From: CAYUPI01 sp964446585
Lineage (GTDB): Bacteria > Verrucomicrobiota > Verrucomicrobiia > Limisphaerales > UBA8199
DNA length: 64,000 nt
Assembly (NCBI GenBank): GCA_964446585.1
Contig: CAYUPI010000012.1
Coordinates: 68,381-132,380 of the forward strand
Direction of reading: 5' to 3'
Numbering within the stretch: the stretch's first letter is position 1; the number at the start of each line of letters is the position of its first letter. Made by a program: the position numbers and the translations under genes. This document shows positions 50,323 through 60,500 of this stretch, piece by piece. A model generated the notes under the pieces. The model was not told where the DNA came from. It did no database searches and saw only the letters and a program-made list of their open reading frames with translations.

Positions 50323-51740
50323 TGTACAGCATCGCGATTTCCTCCGAGCTGCACACAATGGCCGTTCAGCACTTGCTGCGAGCCGAGGGACAGGAAGACC
50401 TTTGCTTTGCAACGTGGTGTCCGAGCCAGGGAATGAATCGAAAAACCGCCCTTTTGCATAGACTAATCTTGCCCAAACGCGGTGAACGCCGCATCCATGG
50501 CAACGCGAGCTTCACGGCCCGATACTTTGAACGGGCGTTGGCGATCGCTCTCGCTGACAAAGCAGGCCTCGCGTTGATGCACAGTCATCTCACGCCTGGC
50601 TGGCAGCGTATGAGCAAGGATGACGTCGCTGCGGAGAATGGACACGCCGCCAGCGTTAAAGGCGCGACAAGTTATCCCCTGGTTGGCCTTACCATTGGCA
50701 CAGACGGCGCGTGGAGCGCCCGATTCTGGGAAAAGACAGGACCGAAGACTTACGAGCGGCGCTGGTGTCATTCGGTTCGGGTCGTCGGAGGGCGCCTGCG
50801 TGTCACTTACAACGACAACTTGGTGCCCGCGACAGAATTCAAAAGCGAGTTGCTGCGGACCATCTCTGCATGGGGTGAAGCTGAGCAGAGTCACTTAGCG
50901 CGGCTCAGGGTCGGGATCACTGGCACAGGCAGCGTCGGAAGCATAGTCGCCGAATCCATCGCTCGGATGGGAGTGGCGCACATCAGGTTGCTTGACTTCG
51001 ATATCGTCGAGAATGTTAACTTGGGTTGCCTGCTCCACGCCCGACTGGCCGACGCAACGAAACTAAGACCCAAAGTCGAGGTGCTCGCCGAAGCTCTTCG
51101 GCAGAGTGCCACGGCGCAGCATTTCATCGTTGATCCGCTCCAATTAAGCGTGGTCGAGGAACGAGGGTTTCGAGCTGCGCTCGACTGCGATGTTCTGTTC
51201 AGTTGTGTGGACCGGCCGTGGGCTCGTTTCGTTTTGAATTTCATTGCGTACGCTCATCTGATTCCCGTTGTCGATGGGGGGCTTCTGGTTCAGGCCAAGA
51301 AAGACCTGCGAGGTCTCATGCGAGCGAATTGGCGGTCCCATGTGGTGGCACCATCCCGCAAGTGTCTAGAATGCCTGAACCAGTACGATCCAGGTCTTGT
51401 GAGCGTCGAACGTGACGGGTACCTTAATGATCCGAATTACATCAAGAGTTTGCCTGACGAGCATCCGCTCAAACGCAATGAGAATGTTTTTGGTCTTAGT
51501 TTGGCGACGGCATCCAGTGAAGTGCTTCAATTCCTTCGCATGGTCGTAGATAGCCCAGGGCTGCCAAATCCTGGTGCCTGGTCAACCAATTTCGTAACGG
51601 CAAATACTGACGTTGATTCGGGAACCTGCGGCAAGAACTGTTTGTTTCCCACGCTCATCGCGAAAGGTGATTCTGCTCCATTTGTTGTGACGGGTGCACA
51701 TCCTGTCGCCGAAAAGATGAGGACCCGCCTCAATAAGTGA
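50322..51740 (+). CDS. JAB-E1 fusion: deubiquitinase-like plus activating enzyme
   Basis: 472 residues in two parts. The N-terminal JAB/JAMM domain has ALMHSHLTPGWQRMSKDD, giving H87xH89...S98xxD101. The C-terminal E1/ThiF adenylation domain starts at about residue 195: VGITGTGSVGSIVAES is the nucleotide-binding loop, LLDFDIVENVNLGC the following acidic strand, and FSCVDRPWARFVLN a conserved core piece. Two Cys pairs (KCLEC near 348, CGKNC near 436) probably hold zinc. The usual NLxR Arg is NLGC here. The fusion places modifier processing and activation in one protein. With the modifier and E2 genes it makes a complete conjugation operon. Confidence 0.85.
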   Translation: MYSIAISSELHTMAVQHLLRAEGQEDLCFATWCPSQGMNRKTALLHRLILPKRGERRIHGNASFTARYFERALAIALADKAGLALMHSHLTPGWQRMSKDDVAAENGHAASVKGATSYPLVGLTIGTDGAWSARFWEKTGPKTYERRWCHSVRVVGGRLRVTYNDNLVPATEFKSELLRTISAWGEAEQSHLARLRVGITGTGSVGSIVAESIARMGVAHIRLLDFDIVENVNLGCLLHARLADATKLRPKVEVLAEALRQSATAQHFIVDPLQLSVVEERGFRAALDCDVLFSCVDRPWARFVLNFIAYAHLIPVVDGGLLVQAKKDLRGLMRANWRSHVVAPSRKCLECLNQYDPGLVSVERDGYLNDPNYIKSLPDEHPLKRNENVFGLSLATASSEVLQFLRMVVDSPGLPNPGAWSTNFVTANTDVDSGTCGKNCLFPTLIAKGDSAPFVVTGAHPVAEKMRTRLNK

Positions 51741-52978
51741 AGCCCTGTCTGAAAAGCATCATCACTATTACAACAACGAACTCGTGCTGATCCCGCACGG
51801 GATTTTGCAGCAGGCCAAAAGGAACAACTCAAAGGCAACAAATAGAGACAGCCCGCCCAAGAAGCCAGCTGGGTCGTTGTCGGCCGACCTCGACACCCTC
51901 TTCTGCCCCGCCGGCGGGCGGCATCGCAGCGGTGATTATTCCGCGACTGATAATGCGTTTACGAAGCAACCTCTCGAATTCGTTCAGCTGATCTAATTCG
52001 CAAGCCGGTGACCGGGGCCGGCAGGTTGCGGCATGTCATGCCGCGTTAGGATGATGATTGGTTGCCACGCCTAATCGGGCTCCTCCCGAGAAACAATAAA
52101 CTTTGGCGACTCTACCGAGGTTCCTCCGCATGAGAGATTACGAAATGGAAGGGAACTCGCGCTTTTATATCCTGGCGATGGCCTCGAAGCCTGCCAAAGT
52201 CGCTGAGATCCTTTCACATCAGTATCGAGTCCGCGCTGCATCCACCTTAAACGCTGTGAACTGTGCCTCTCGGCTGCAGAGTTTCCATCCACCGCGGACA
52301 AAGTTGATGGCCCCGACATTGAACCATGATCGAGCGCGGGCGAATTGGTCACTACAGTGTTTCCAAGCAACAGGAGGAGCTGAGCACCTCTCACATCGGG
52401 ATTGAGCCCCTGGTGGGTCTGTTTTGGCCCCGGGGTCTGTTTTGGTGTTTCGTGCGGCTTTCCGGGGCGGCAGAAAATGGCCTCAACACGGTTTGGCGAA
52501 TGAAATCTGTTGCTTCCCGGACCTCCTTGGCGGCGATAGCTGTCACCCAAATCGCGAGACTAAACGCGCCGAATGCCTGCAGAAGCTTCCGACAAAATCC
52601 CGTGTGATCCAGGCTCCATGGGCGGGTTTTGTTCTCCTCTCGGCGGTAACTGTCACGGCGCGTTTGCTGACCGGTCCGATTGGATGGCACAGCCAAATCA
52701 ATCAAGGTTGGCTCCGTTGAGTCACGGGCCATCCGGCTCAGGCATGCCCTTATCGCCTTTCCGAGGATGTCATCCCGATGACGCCACATATGTTATTTCG
52801 CCTCTGGCATAAGTTGTGCCAGAAAACAGATCCGTTGATTATTAAGAATTTAATGAATCCATGTTCGACGTCCCTGGGAAAAATGGAAAAATAATTCCCG
52901 CATTGGCAAACCCTTTTCCAATTCAACACAGGGAGAGATACAAAGTGATGAACCGAGCTTACGGGGGTGCGCTCGACA
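51741..52978. other. Long stretch without a convincing gene
   Basis: About 1.2 kb. A frame ending at 51996 continues after the JAB-E1 gene (ELVLIPHGILQQAKRNN) but lacks a good start and may be decayed. A hairpin GCGGCAT-gtc-ATGCCGC is at 52028-52044. GGTCTGTTTTGG occurs twice, at 52416 and 52434. A hairpin TCTGGCA/TGCCAGA at 52803-52823 lies near the IS630 remnant and might be its edge. Other frames here look random. Confidence 0.4.
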
Positions 52979-53287
52979 TCAAAGAATCCGCCTCGCAGCT
53001 TGATTTTCTAGAGCATTGTAAATAGAGCTATAGCCACCATGGGCAAACCAATTGATAGTGTCCTGACGTGTAATGCCGGCCAGCGCTTGGCCGATCGCTG
53101 CCATCAATGAGGGCTGCGTTCGGGCTTCTAAGCTGCGGAGGGTGTTTTTAACTTTGCTCCACATTTGTTCAATGGGATTGAAGTCCGGTGAATAAGTCGG
53201 CGGGAACATGACCTGAGCCCCGGCTTGGGTAATTAAGGAGAGGTTTAGTTCAACTCAGGAGGTTTTGTGGTTCCCCAGGTGGTCATA
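52979..53287 (-). pseudogene. IS630-family transposase remnant with internal stop
   Basis: The C-terminal end reads FPPTYSPDFNPIEQMWSKVK and IGQALAGITRQDTINWFAHG, the DDE_3 region of IS630 transposases. Reading further upstream in the same frame gives YDHLGNHKTS, then a TGA at 53255-53257, then VELN...ITQAGAQVM joining the conserved part. The DHLGNHK piece corresponds to the 'DN..sHk' catalytic block. So the gene is both truncated at its 5' end and interrupted by a stop. Confidence 0.8.
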
Positions 53288-53546
53288 GTGGGAGTCATAT
53301 TGTTTAGAAGAATGCACTTGTGAGTGCGGCTCGGCCGGCGAAAGCGGCTGACCAATTCTGTTCACAACCTGTATCCAAAACATGCCATTTATCGGAATGC
53401 TCCCCCAAGCGTAAAAGTCACCGGGCCGTATCCCATGCTAACCACCTGCCCGATTATGTCGCCGACTATACAGCTCTCTTGGCGAACGATCCTCCATGTC
53501 GCCATATCTTCGTCATGCTACAGTTAATGCTGCACGCGATTTTCTA

Positions 53547-54890
53547 TCAGGGGATGCTCCCATATTTCTGTTTCCACGCGCCGTGGGCGTCCCGCAAGGC
53601 TTTGAAAAATTTGTCCCGTTCTTCGGCTGTCTTGAGATTTACGTACCACTGTCCTCCAACATTAAAGTCCACTCGGTAGATCTTTGGGTAGCGCCCTTCT
53701 GGCTCGAACTCTTTTGATTCAGGGTCTTTTCCGAATCGAAGCCCGAAATCTGAAAAGGGGTACTGGTATTCATGGCTGCTGCCGTCAAGCTTCAAATTCA
53801 CGCCGACATCTGTGAGGGTGAGTTGGTATTGCTCTGGTCTATTTCGTTCAAAATCAAAACCCCGGATGGTTTGTATCACTCTGGATGCATTCGTCGCTTC
53901 CTCGAACGACCTTGCCTCGTCCGGCGTCCGAAGCGCGGCTCGCCTGTCGGCCCAGCCGCCTCGCATCTGCTCCTTGGCATAAGCGAGCGCAGAAGCGCGG
54001 TCGGCACCCGCGTCGACCAGCAATCTCACAGCGGCGTCATTGGCCGCCTGCAGCGCAAGCAACAAAGGCGTACGGCCCGCCTCATCGCGCCCGTTGACGT
54101 CTGCTCCAGCCTTAAGAAGCACCGCGACAACGCGGTCTTGTGCAACCCTCGGGTATCCTGAAGGAGTGTTGCCAACAACCGATTGTGGGAGCCAAGCAGC
54201 GAGATGCAGAGGGGTCATGCCCTTCCGAACATTGTCGAACCGGTCGTTCTCTCTCGCGCGCGGATCTGCTCCCTTCGACAGCAAAAGCTCGACGAGATTG
54301 GTCATGCCACGCTCAGCCGCCAAATGCAGCGGTGTCTGCTGGTCGGCGTTAGTGATGGCCACTTGAGCTCCGCTTTCCAGAGCACTAATCGCGTTTGCGA
54401 GATCCGCCTTATATGTTGCGTCCAACAACTGCTGGTTTAGGGCCTTCTGTTTTCGCTTCGCTAGCACATCGCGCATTACCGCCTCGTAGCGGTCAGGCCG
54501 ATAGAGGAGAGTTCCGTCGTCGTCGTCGCGTAGGCCGTCCTCGACCAACGTGTAGTACCCGACCTGCTTAGTCCCGAGCACATCGGCCACGACCCGAAGC
54601 TTTCCGTCCTGCACTGAGAACTTGCAGAGCAGATTGGCGGCCTTCTCTCGCAGTTCGAGTTCGTCAGAGGAAACGATCTTGAGCACCTGCTTGTCGTCAA
54701 TCGCACGATAGAGCTGCCCTTTAGCGATCTTTCCTGGCTTTCCGGCTGGCCTTTCCTGACCCGTTGCCTTCGTCTCAGCCTGCTTGCTCTCGTTCCCGCT
54801 TGCGGCGTCTCGGGAGCCCTTGGAGCAGGATGCAAGCACGACGATCGCTGCGAGGCTCACTATCCAGTACTCGTGAAGCTTCTCTTTCAT
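53547..54890 (-). CDS. Ankyrin-repeat lipoprotein
   Basis: From the ATG at 54890 (MKEKLHEYWIVSLAAIVVLA) this gives 447 residues. LASC is a lipobox, so Cys near residue 22 is probably lipidated. A polar region follows, then about four ankyrin repeats: TPLHLAAERGMTNLVELLLS, then KGADPR, MTPLHLAAWLPQ and RTPLLLALQAANDAAVRLLV. A C-terminal beta-rich domain ends NLKTAEERDKFFKALRDAHG. The protein is probably anchored to a membrane facing the periplasm and binds other proteins. An open frame ending in an ATGA overlap lies just upstream (see next). Confidence 0.8.
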   Translation of the reverse strand: MKEKLHEYWIVSLAAIVVLASCSKGSRDAASGNESKQAETKATGQERPAGKPGKIAKGQLYRAIDDKQVLKIVSSDELELREKAANLLCKFSVQDGKLRVVADVLGTKQVGYYTLVEDGLRDDDDGTLLYRPDRYEAVMRDVLAKRKQKALNQQLLDATYKADLANAISALESGAQVAITNADQQTPLHLAAERGMTNLVELLLSKGADPRARENDRFDNVRKGMTPLHLAAWLPQSVVGNTPSGYPRVAQDRVVAVLLKAGADVNGRDEAGRTPLLLALQAANDAAVRLLVDAGADRASALAYAKEQMRGGWADRRAALRTPDEARSFEEATNASRVIQTIRGFDFERNRPEQYQLTLTDVGVNLKLDGSSHEYQYPFSDFGLRFGKDPESKEFEPEGRYPKIYRVDFNVGGQWYVNLKTAEERDKFFKALRDAHGAWKQKYGSIP

Positions 54891-55252
54891 GTTCGCGGTT
54901 TTTGTTGTGGGCGGAGTGAAACCTGCGACCCGGCGCAACTCACGCCAGCGGAGCGCAGGTCTACAGTAATTTCGTCAGTGAGTTGGCTGACTTCCGCCTT
55001 CGTCTGACTATGGCGTGACAAGGCGACGTCGCCGACGAAGTCCCCACGCGTCGGGATGTATTCGGGCGGTTCGGGTTTGTTGGCGACCAGCAGCGGGCGG
55101 TTGTCCACGTAGGTGGGTCCGCCTTCGATTCGATCAAATCCTGCTGTCGGTTGCTTTCCCGTGCAGCTACAGCGGGCAGGCGAGGTGTCGCGGGCCCCGT
55201 GAGAGAATGAGCTTCCGACCACAAGAGCCTCCGATACGACGTTGGCCAAGTC
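54891..55252. other. Upstream region of ankyrin gene with a possible coupled ORF
   Basis: A leftward frame, 54887-55249, runs up to an ATGA overlap with the ankyrin gene. It contains the protein-like stretch GGPTYVDNRPLLVANKPEPP then EYIPTRGDFVGDVALS, but starts only at a TTG and has a shaky N-terminus. It may be a small coupled gene or the end of a decayed one. Confidence is too low to call it a gene. Confidence 0.3.
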
Positions 55253-55336
55253 ATGTCAAGGAAAAACCGAATGCAAAAAGCGCTCGTTAGAGGGTACGCC
55301 ATGCAGCTCCAGCCGCTCGCTCAGCAAGGCAGATCG

Positions 55337-55549
55337 AAAGCACCGCAACGCGGCCTTGGCGTCAGGCCGAACCTGATCGAGGCATACGCTTGGCTGCAGC
55401 TTTTTGCCGACTCTCCTGAAGGTTCGATTGTCGGCCGAGTGGAGCTAAACACACTTGCCCTCAAGCTGGATACTGCCGGAGTGCGGCGAGCCCAACAGCT
55501 GGCAGCCCAATTCAAAGCGGGCAAGTGGCAACGACCCGTGATTCGGTTA
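55337..55549 (+). pseudogene. Sel1-repeat protein fragment
   Basis: The frame open from 55253 to 55627 contains QRGLGVRPNLIEAYAWLQLF followed by ADSPEGSIVGRVELNTLALK, matching residues of the intact Sel1-type protein at 60501-61328 almost word for word (there SILGRVELNTLALKLDS). It lacks the signal peptide and the C-terminal part. The flanks of the frame are unrelated. A second copy of a nearby gene has decayed here. Confidence 0.8.
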
Positions 55550-55627
55550 ACTGAAGCCGCTCCCGGGAACTCAGCGAGTAGTGGGCGAGTTCACGCCGGT
55601 TACGCTGAGTTCCGGCAGAGTCGTTAA

Positions 55628-56214
55628 GCTGTTGTCCCTTTGACGTCCGCCCTTCTCAAACCCTTGATGCACACGCATAAGCGAATGGAGGCGAGAGTGG
55701 GAATGGGACTCTCGCATTCAAAGCCGGCCGGCGCCAAATGGCGTATTTAAGAACTGCTGGATTCCGAGCGAGTTCCTGAAGTTTGGAGCGTGCCGGCCTC
55801 GTTCCCAATCGAGTGGCGTTCTTTTGTTTACGCCCAGAATCTTGCGGCATTTGACAGCCGTCATTTTCAAATCATACCGCTATTTCTTGATTCGTTCGCC
55901 GATGTGCTTGGGGCGGGCCGGGTACAGCTCCGATTTCCAAAAGTAGTTGGTTTCTTTTGAGCGAGTCGCAAGTGACAAAAGGGCATCGCTGCGAACGAGC
56001 TGGACAGGGGTGCTCGGCGGCAAACGCGGCCGGAACCTCGCTAATTTAGGAAGGGAAGAATGTCGCGTTTTTACAATTTATTGGGCTGCAGTGGCACAGG
56101 TTGCAGGTCTAAAGTTAGCATTTCGATCCTCGACCCTCAACTGGCGAGCCACGCCGGGACGATTGGTCACCACCGCGCCATATGCCCACATCAAAAACTC
56201 ACCTGCTATGGTCG
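55628..56214. other. Non-coding stretch with a strong hairpin
   Basis: No gene seen. GCGAGAGT (55691-55698) pairs with ACTCTCGC (55708-55715) across nine bases; there is no T-run on either strand. It could be an mRNA structure or part of a dispersed repeat, which a single window cannot show. Confidence 0.4.
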
Positions 56215-59200
56215 TCAATTACCGAATGGAGCATTCGGCCTGCTCCGGATGCACATGCAGCGTACCAACAAGAGCAATAACAAGAGAATTACCAACAGCG
56301 CGATCCATTGAATCCTGCATGGAATGCACAGCTCGCTCTGGCCGCCTCCTTTCCCGGGAGGTGTGGGCGACGCGACCATCAACGTCAAATAGCGAGTAGC
56401 TTCTCGTGGTGTCAATTCGCCTCGCTCGTTCACACCGACGGCATGGAAAAAGAACCTGTAGGAGCCGCTTTCCCCCGTATATCCAAAATGCGTGGTCCAG
56501 GTGCCGTCGGCGGCACTGGCATCGCCGTGCGAACCGTCATTGTAAAGTTGCAGCCCGTCATATTTCGTGCCCAACGGTGTCGTAACGTTGACAAAAACCT
56601 GTCCGCTGGATGAGGGCCAATCGCGATCAGAGAGGGCAGCGGTCAGTTTCACGTCGGCTCCAGGCAGGAGATTCGAAGGCAGCACGTTGACATCCATCCG
56701 ATAGTCCGATTTAACCGCCGCGGCAAACCCGACGGGTACGACGCCTTGGTACGGGTTGATAATGTTCTGCTGATTGGTGTTGTACCCTTTGACATGGTCG
56801 ACACGATTCGTGTATTTCCCGTTAGGAGTCAAGCGGAGAATCCAATCCCCTACGTAGCTTGAAGCCAGTGATATATCTGGAAAGACAACGCGGTAAATTG
56901 AGTAGTCGTAGCGCTGCTGCTTATGCACGGGGATTCCGCCAACACTCGTACCTATGTTGATAACCTGACCGTGAGGATCAACTAATTCGAGATCGTAATA
57001 GACGCGCAGCGACGGCTCATCCAACACAAGGAACGTGGCGCTGCGATCCGATGAGACGATTCTTGCCGTTTCAATGATCGTTGGATTGATGCCGCTCAGC
57101 AGGACCGGGTGCGTCGGGTCGACAACCAAATCCATAGAACCGGCATGGCTGAAGATCTTGAAGTAGAACGTCTCCAAGTCAAACCAACTGACGCCACTTA
57201 AGTCGTCCGCCACTTGGTGAAAGCCATTCCCTACGTTCGGAATCATTTGGAGCCGATCGAGTTGAACATGCGAGCCGAGACCGATGCTGTACATTTGCAG
57301 TGCGGGGTCAGCGGCGCGAATCGGGCCGACCACATCCGGGATGTAAGGAGCTTCGTTCTCGATTCCGTCAGTCAGTACAACCATCACGTGCTTGCGATCT
57401 GCTGCTGAGCCTAACAGCATTCCCGCAGCCTGCTGCATGGCTCCACCAATGCCGGTTGTTCCGTCAGGCGCTAAGCGACTAACATCGCTGATGGCAGCCA
57501 CCGAAAGTTTATCGATAGCTAAGCCTAGCTGTGTGCCGGGCACGTCTGTGGGCGTCTTGAAGTCGAGTGGGAGGTATGCATCGTGGTTTTGGTTGTACCG
57601 AACGATGCCGATCTTATCTAGGTTCGGTGGCCCACCGAGCTGTGGGCGCAGTAGATCCACAAAAAGGCTGGCCGCCTTTTGCAGGGCTTGAATTTTGGTT
57701 TGGGGTCCCGCGGATTCTGACATGCTACCACTTCGGTCGAGCACAAGTAAGCCGTCTATCGGCACGGCCGCGACTCCAACGCCAGTGAGCGTAATGGTGC
57801 GAACAGGATTAGCGAGGTCATTGCCTGACACCTGTAAGTGAATGTCATGCGGTCCAGGGACCAAAGGCGTGAAAACTTGTTTAAAAATGCGCGGCGTCGT
57901 CCCCGGACTGACGCTGAATGGCCCGCCTAATTCCAAGCTCGACCATTGCGAATGATCAGGATCAGTCAGAGCAAGATCAGTCACCGACACGGTTAGGGGT
58001 GCATCGCCATCATTGTAAACAAAAATGGCCTTCGTGAACGAAAAGCCCAATTCTACTTCGTGATAGTCGAGGACATCAGAGACGACCCGCATGATGGGCA
58101 CGGGATGGTGCCCCCGGGCTTGAAAAAAGCAGAGCTTGGTCGGTTCATCCGGGTCATTGCTGAGGATAACCAAATGGCCGCAATACATTGCTTCACCGGG
58201 AGGCGGTGCGAAGGCAATCTGCACGGACCGACTGCCGGACGCCGGCACAGGAGCCGTTGAGGGGGGCGCAGCCAATGAAAATGGCGCAGCGGCGGAATCG
58301 TTGACCAGTGTGACGGAACTGATCACCAATTGCTCCGTCCCGTTGTTGTTGAATGAAAATGGAAGCGTTTTTGTTTCGGGCGGGCTGGCGTTACCGTCGG
58401 CGCTGCCCAGCAGTGAACCACTTCCGCAAGAGCTACCGGAGCATACGATATTCGGTACCGTTGGTAACGTATTGCCGCTAACCGTCACCGTCACCGGAGC
58501 AGTCGCACCCAGCGAACTGCTTCCAGAAATGGTGATATTCGCACTGTAAGGTCCTGGCGTCGTCAGAGCTTTGAATCGGACCTGAAATGTTCTATTCGGC
58601 CCAACTACCTGGCCAACTGGGTTGGGGGTGATAACTTCAAAATGACCGGGATCACTTGAAACAATTGATGAGATCGTCACGTCGAGATCTCCCGATTTGC
58701 TGATAGTAAAGGTGAAGGGCGTAGAGGAACTGCCCGCGAGAACACCCCCGAAGGGATGACTTATCGGAGCAACGCTTATTGTCGCAGTACGGTTGTACGT
58801 AATCGTGTAATTGCCCGGCCCCATTCCGAAGTAGTTGATACTTATCGCGTAGTTGCCTGCGGTGAGAAAAGCCGTGCCGGTGTTCAGGCCCGAGCCCAGT
58901 CCCGTTGAAAGCGGGACGCTCGTCAGATTCGCGGGGTCCGTGTGCAAATAAAAATCGTTGCCCTCCAGCCCCGTTCCAAAATAGTTGGCTTCCCAAGCGA
59001 CTGTTTGACCTCCGGCTCCTATTGGGAAAAACCCGGTTGTCGTTGTCGCATAAGTTCCATCGGGATTTTTGGTCTTGGTGGCTGAGGCCGTATCTGCTGC
59101 CTCAGAACTGCTGTGACAGACGAAGACAAACGACAAGATCAACAGCCAGCTAACTATTTTGTTGAATTTGCCCAACGGAAAATAGATAGAGGCAAACGGG

Positions 59201-59244
59201 TGGGCGTTTTCGATTCTGACGGAGATGAAAGTTCTTTTTGACAT
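56215..59244 (-). CDS. Large secreted VWA protein with C-terminal membrane anchor
   Basis: 1,009 residues. A long signal peptide (NKIVSWLLILSFVFVCHSSS) is followed by Ig-like/choice-of-anchor-type beta domains (about 60-520; FTFTISKSGDLDVTISSIVS is typical). A von Willebrand A domain begins GLLVLDRSGSMSES (DxSxS MIDAS) with GTTGIGGAMQQAAG and MVVLTDGIENE. More beta domains follow (about 700-950; TPLGTKYDGLQLYNDGSHGD). One TM helix comes near the end, IQWIALLVILLLLLLLVRCM, with a short basic tail. GGAG precedes the ATG. It is probably a cell-surface adhesion or binding protein; two small genes upstream on the same strand may be partners. Confidence 0.8.
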   Translation of the reverse strand: MSKRTFISVRIENAHPFASIYFPLGKFNKIVSWLLILSFVFVCHSSSEAADTASATKTKNPDGTYATTTTGFFPIGAGGQTVAWEANYFGTGLEGNDFYLHTDPANLTSVPLSTGLGSGLNTGTAFLTAGNYAISINYFGMGPGNYTITYNRTATISVAPISHPFGGVLAGSSSTPFTFTISKSGDLDVTISSIVSSDPGHFEVITPNPVGQVVGPNRTFQVRFKALTTPGPYSANITISGSSSLGATAPVTVTVSGNTLPTVPNIVCSGSSCGSGSLLGSADGNASPPETKTLPFSFNNNGTEQLVISSVTLVNDSAAAPFSLAAPPSTAPVPASGSRSVQIAFAPPPGEAMYCGHLVILSNDPDEPTKLCFFQARGHHPVPIMRVVSDVLDYHEVELGFSFTKAIFVYNDGDAPLTVSVTDLALTDPDHSQWSSLELGGPFSVSPGTTPRIFKQVFTPLVPGPHDIHLQVSGNDLANPVRTITLTGVGVAAVPIDGLLVLDRSGSMSESAGPQTKIQALQKAASLFVDLLRPQLGGPPNLDKIGIVRYNQNHDAYLPLDFKTPTDVPGTQLGLAIDKLSVAAISDVSRLAPDGTTGIGGAMQQAAGMLLGSAADRKHVMVVLTDGIENEAPYIPDVVGPIRAADPALQMYSIGLGSHVQLDRLQMIPNVGNGFHQVADDLSGVSWFDLETFYFKIFSHAGSMDLVVDPTHPVLLSGINPTIIETARIVSSDRSATFLVLDEPSLRVYYDLELVDPHGQVINIGTSVGGIPVHKQQRYDYSIYRVVFPDISLASSYVGDWILRLTPNGKYTNRVDHVKGYNTNQQNIINPYQGVVPVGFAAAVKSDYRMDVNVLPSNLLPGADVKLTAALSDRDWPSSSGQVFVNVTTPLGTKYDGLQLYNDGSHGDASAADGTWTTHFGYTGESGSYRFFFHAVGVNERGELTPREATRYLTLMVASPTPPGKGGGQSELCIPCRIQWIALLVILLLLLLLVRCMCIRSRPNAPFGN

Positions 59245-59336
59245 AAGTTGTAATCTCCAATTAATCGCAGGAGGCCGCCAAGTAATTCAGTGGTGGTGCT
59301 TTCAGAACCGACTCTCGTGATAGCTTTGACGCAACC

Positions 59337-59552
59337 TTAACGATGTTTGGTGAGATGCTTCTCGAGGGCCCGATGCAGTTCCGGCGCTGTCTTGATTTGG
59401 AGCAGCTCGTGCGGAAGTTCGACCTCATGGACATGGTGCCCTGCTGATACTGTCGGGCGCCCCGCTCTTGGAGTATCTTTCGCGTCGGTTTCTACGACAC
59501 GCACATGTCCAACGACTGTCCCTGTTTCATTAGTAATCACAAAAGCTTTCAT
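59337..59552 (-). CDS. Small soluble protein upstream of VWA protein
   Basis: From the ATG at 59552 this is 71 residues: MKAFVITNETGTVVGHVRVV, then RPTVSAGHHVHEVELPHELL. An ATG 16 codons earlier has a poorer context. No signal peptide. The N-terminal beta pattern and His-rich middle look like a small domain, but I recognise no family. It is 92 bases upstream of the VWA gene on the same strand, likely in one transcript. Confidence 0.5.
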   Translation of the reverse strand: MKAFVITNETGTVVGHVRVVETDAKDTPRAGRPTVSAGHHVHEVELPHELLQIKTAPELHRALEKHLTKHR

Positions 59553-59614
59553 CGTATTTGTTCTCTTTTTCACAGACTGGTTTTGAACCGTTGGCGACAT
59601 GATTGCAAAGGCAT

Positions 59615-59875
59615 TTAACTGACGCCGCCCCCCTCGACTTTAAACATTATGTCTTGGGGGCCCTCGTTTGTAATTCTGAACCCATAATAGAACCTGCCAT
59701 CGCCACCCATCACTTTATTAAACTCAGAGGAAACCAATTTTCCGTCATGCCACGGACTGAACGGCGTCGCTAGGAAAAACTGCACGCCTTTATCTCCGCC
59801 GTCGGGCCATGACCACCAATCCGATCGAAATGACGCACCACTAGCGATGCTACCTCCATCGACTCTAAATGCCAT
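59615..59875 (-). CDS. Small beta-rich protein, first gene of VWA operon
   Basis: 86 residues with a good ribosome site (AAAGGAAC before the ATG). The sequence is beta-rich with aromatic and Gly residues: SGASFRSDWWSWPDGGDKGV, then GRFYYGFRITNEGPQDIMFK. It resembles small secreted or fimbrial-type beta sandwiches, but has no signal peptide. No family is recognised. It is followed by the 71-residue gene and the VWA gene, all leftward. Confidence 0.55.
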   Translation of the reverse strand: MAFRVDGGSIASGASFRSDWWSWPDGGDKGVQFFLATPFSPWHDGKLVSSEFNKVMGGDGRFYYGFRITNEGPQDIMFKVEGGGVS

Positions 59876-60500
59876 AAAGTTCCTTTCTTTTTAAGTTAAG
59901 GCGGGCCTCAAACTCAGATTCAGAGAAGCTATCCTCCATAATTAGCTCACGTTTCTGATTTCGCCTGCCATTTGTTTCATCGTGCTGCACATTAGACCGC
60001 GTTGCCAAGAGCCAACATTTGTCTGAATGCGACAAAGTTGTTCAACAACGACATTCTAAGCAGGAATTTCAGCCCTTCCCTTAGCGAGAGCCTTTGAGGA
60101 TTTCTAGATCGCAGTTCCTGTTCAGAGTGACGCAAGATAAATGGGCCGCCAGTTCTTGTGACAATGGGGTGAGTTTTCCGAAGTCGGGCCACCCTTTTGA
60201 CCAAGCTAAGAGTCCGATGGCAGACGCCAAGGAGGAGTAGGGTGGAGAACCCGAGAAGAAACGTTCTGCCACCGGACAGGACAAATTCTTACCAAATCCT
60301 TCCAGCAATGGCAATCACTAAGAATCGTCGCGCAAAGTCCACGTTGGGGTCGTGCTGTTCGCTCATTGCAGCCACAGTCGTGCTGCTGAGATATTAATGA
60401 GATAACTTCTTGGCTTTGGGTGTTACGGGAAAGGTAATCCGGTCGCGCCCAGGTGTTTTCAGTTGCGCCACGTTCTGCGACTGCGCCATTCTCGCACCGG
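59876..60500. other. Non-coding stretch
   Basis: About 620 bases between divergently read genes. I see no protein-like frame, RNA gene or strong repeat; promoters for the leftward VWA operon and the rightward Sel1 gene must lie here. Confidence 0.4.

Noticed and set aside
52071..52812. Several 80-160 residue frames after the ubiquitin-like operon
   Set aside because: They overlap each other on both strands, have no ribosome sites and no motifs.
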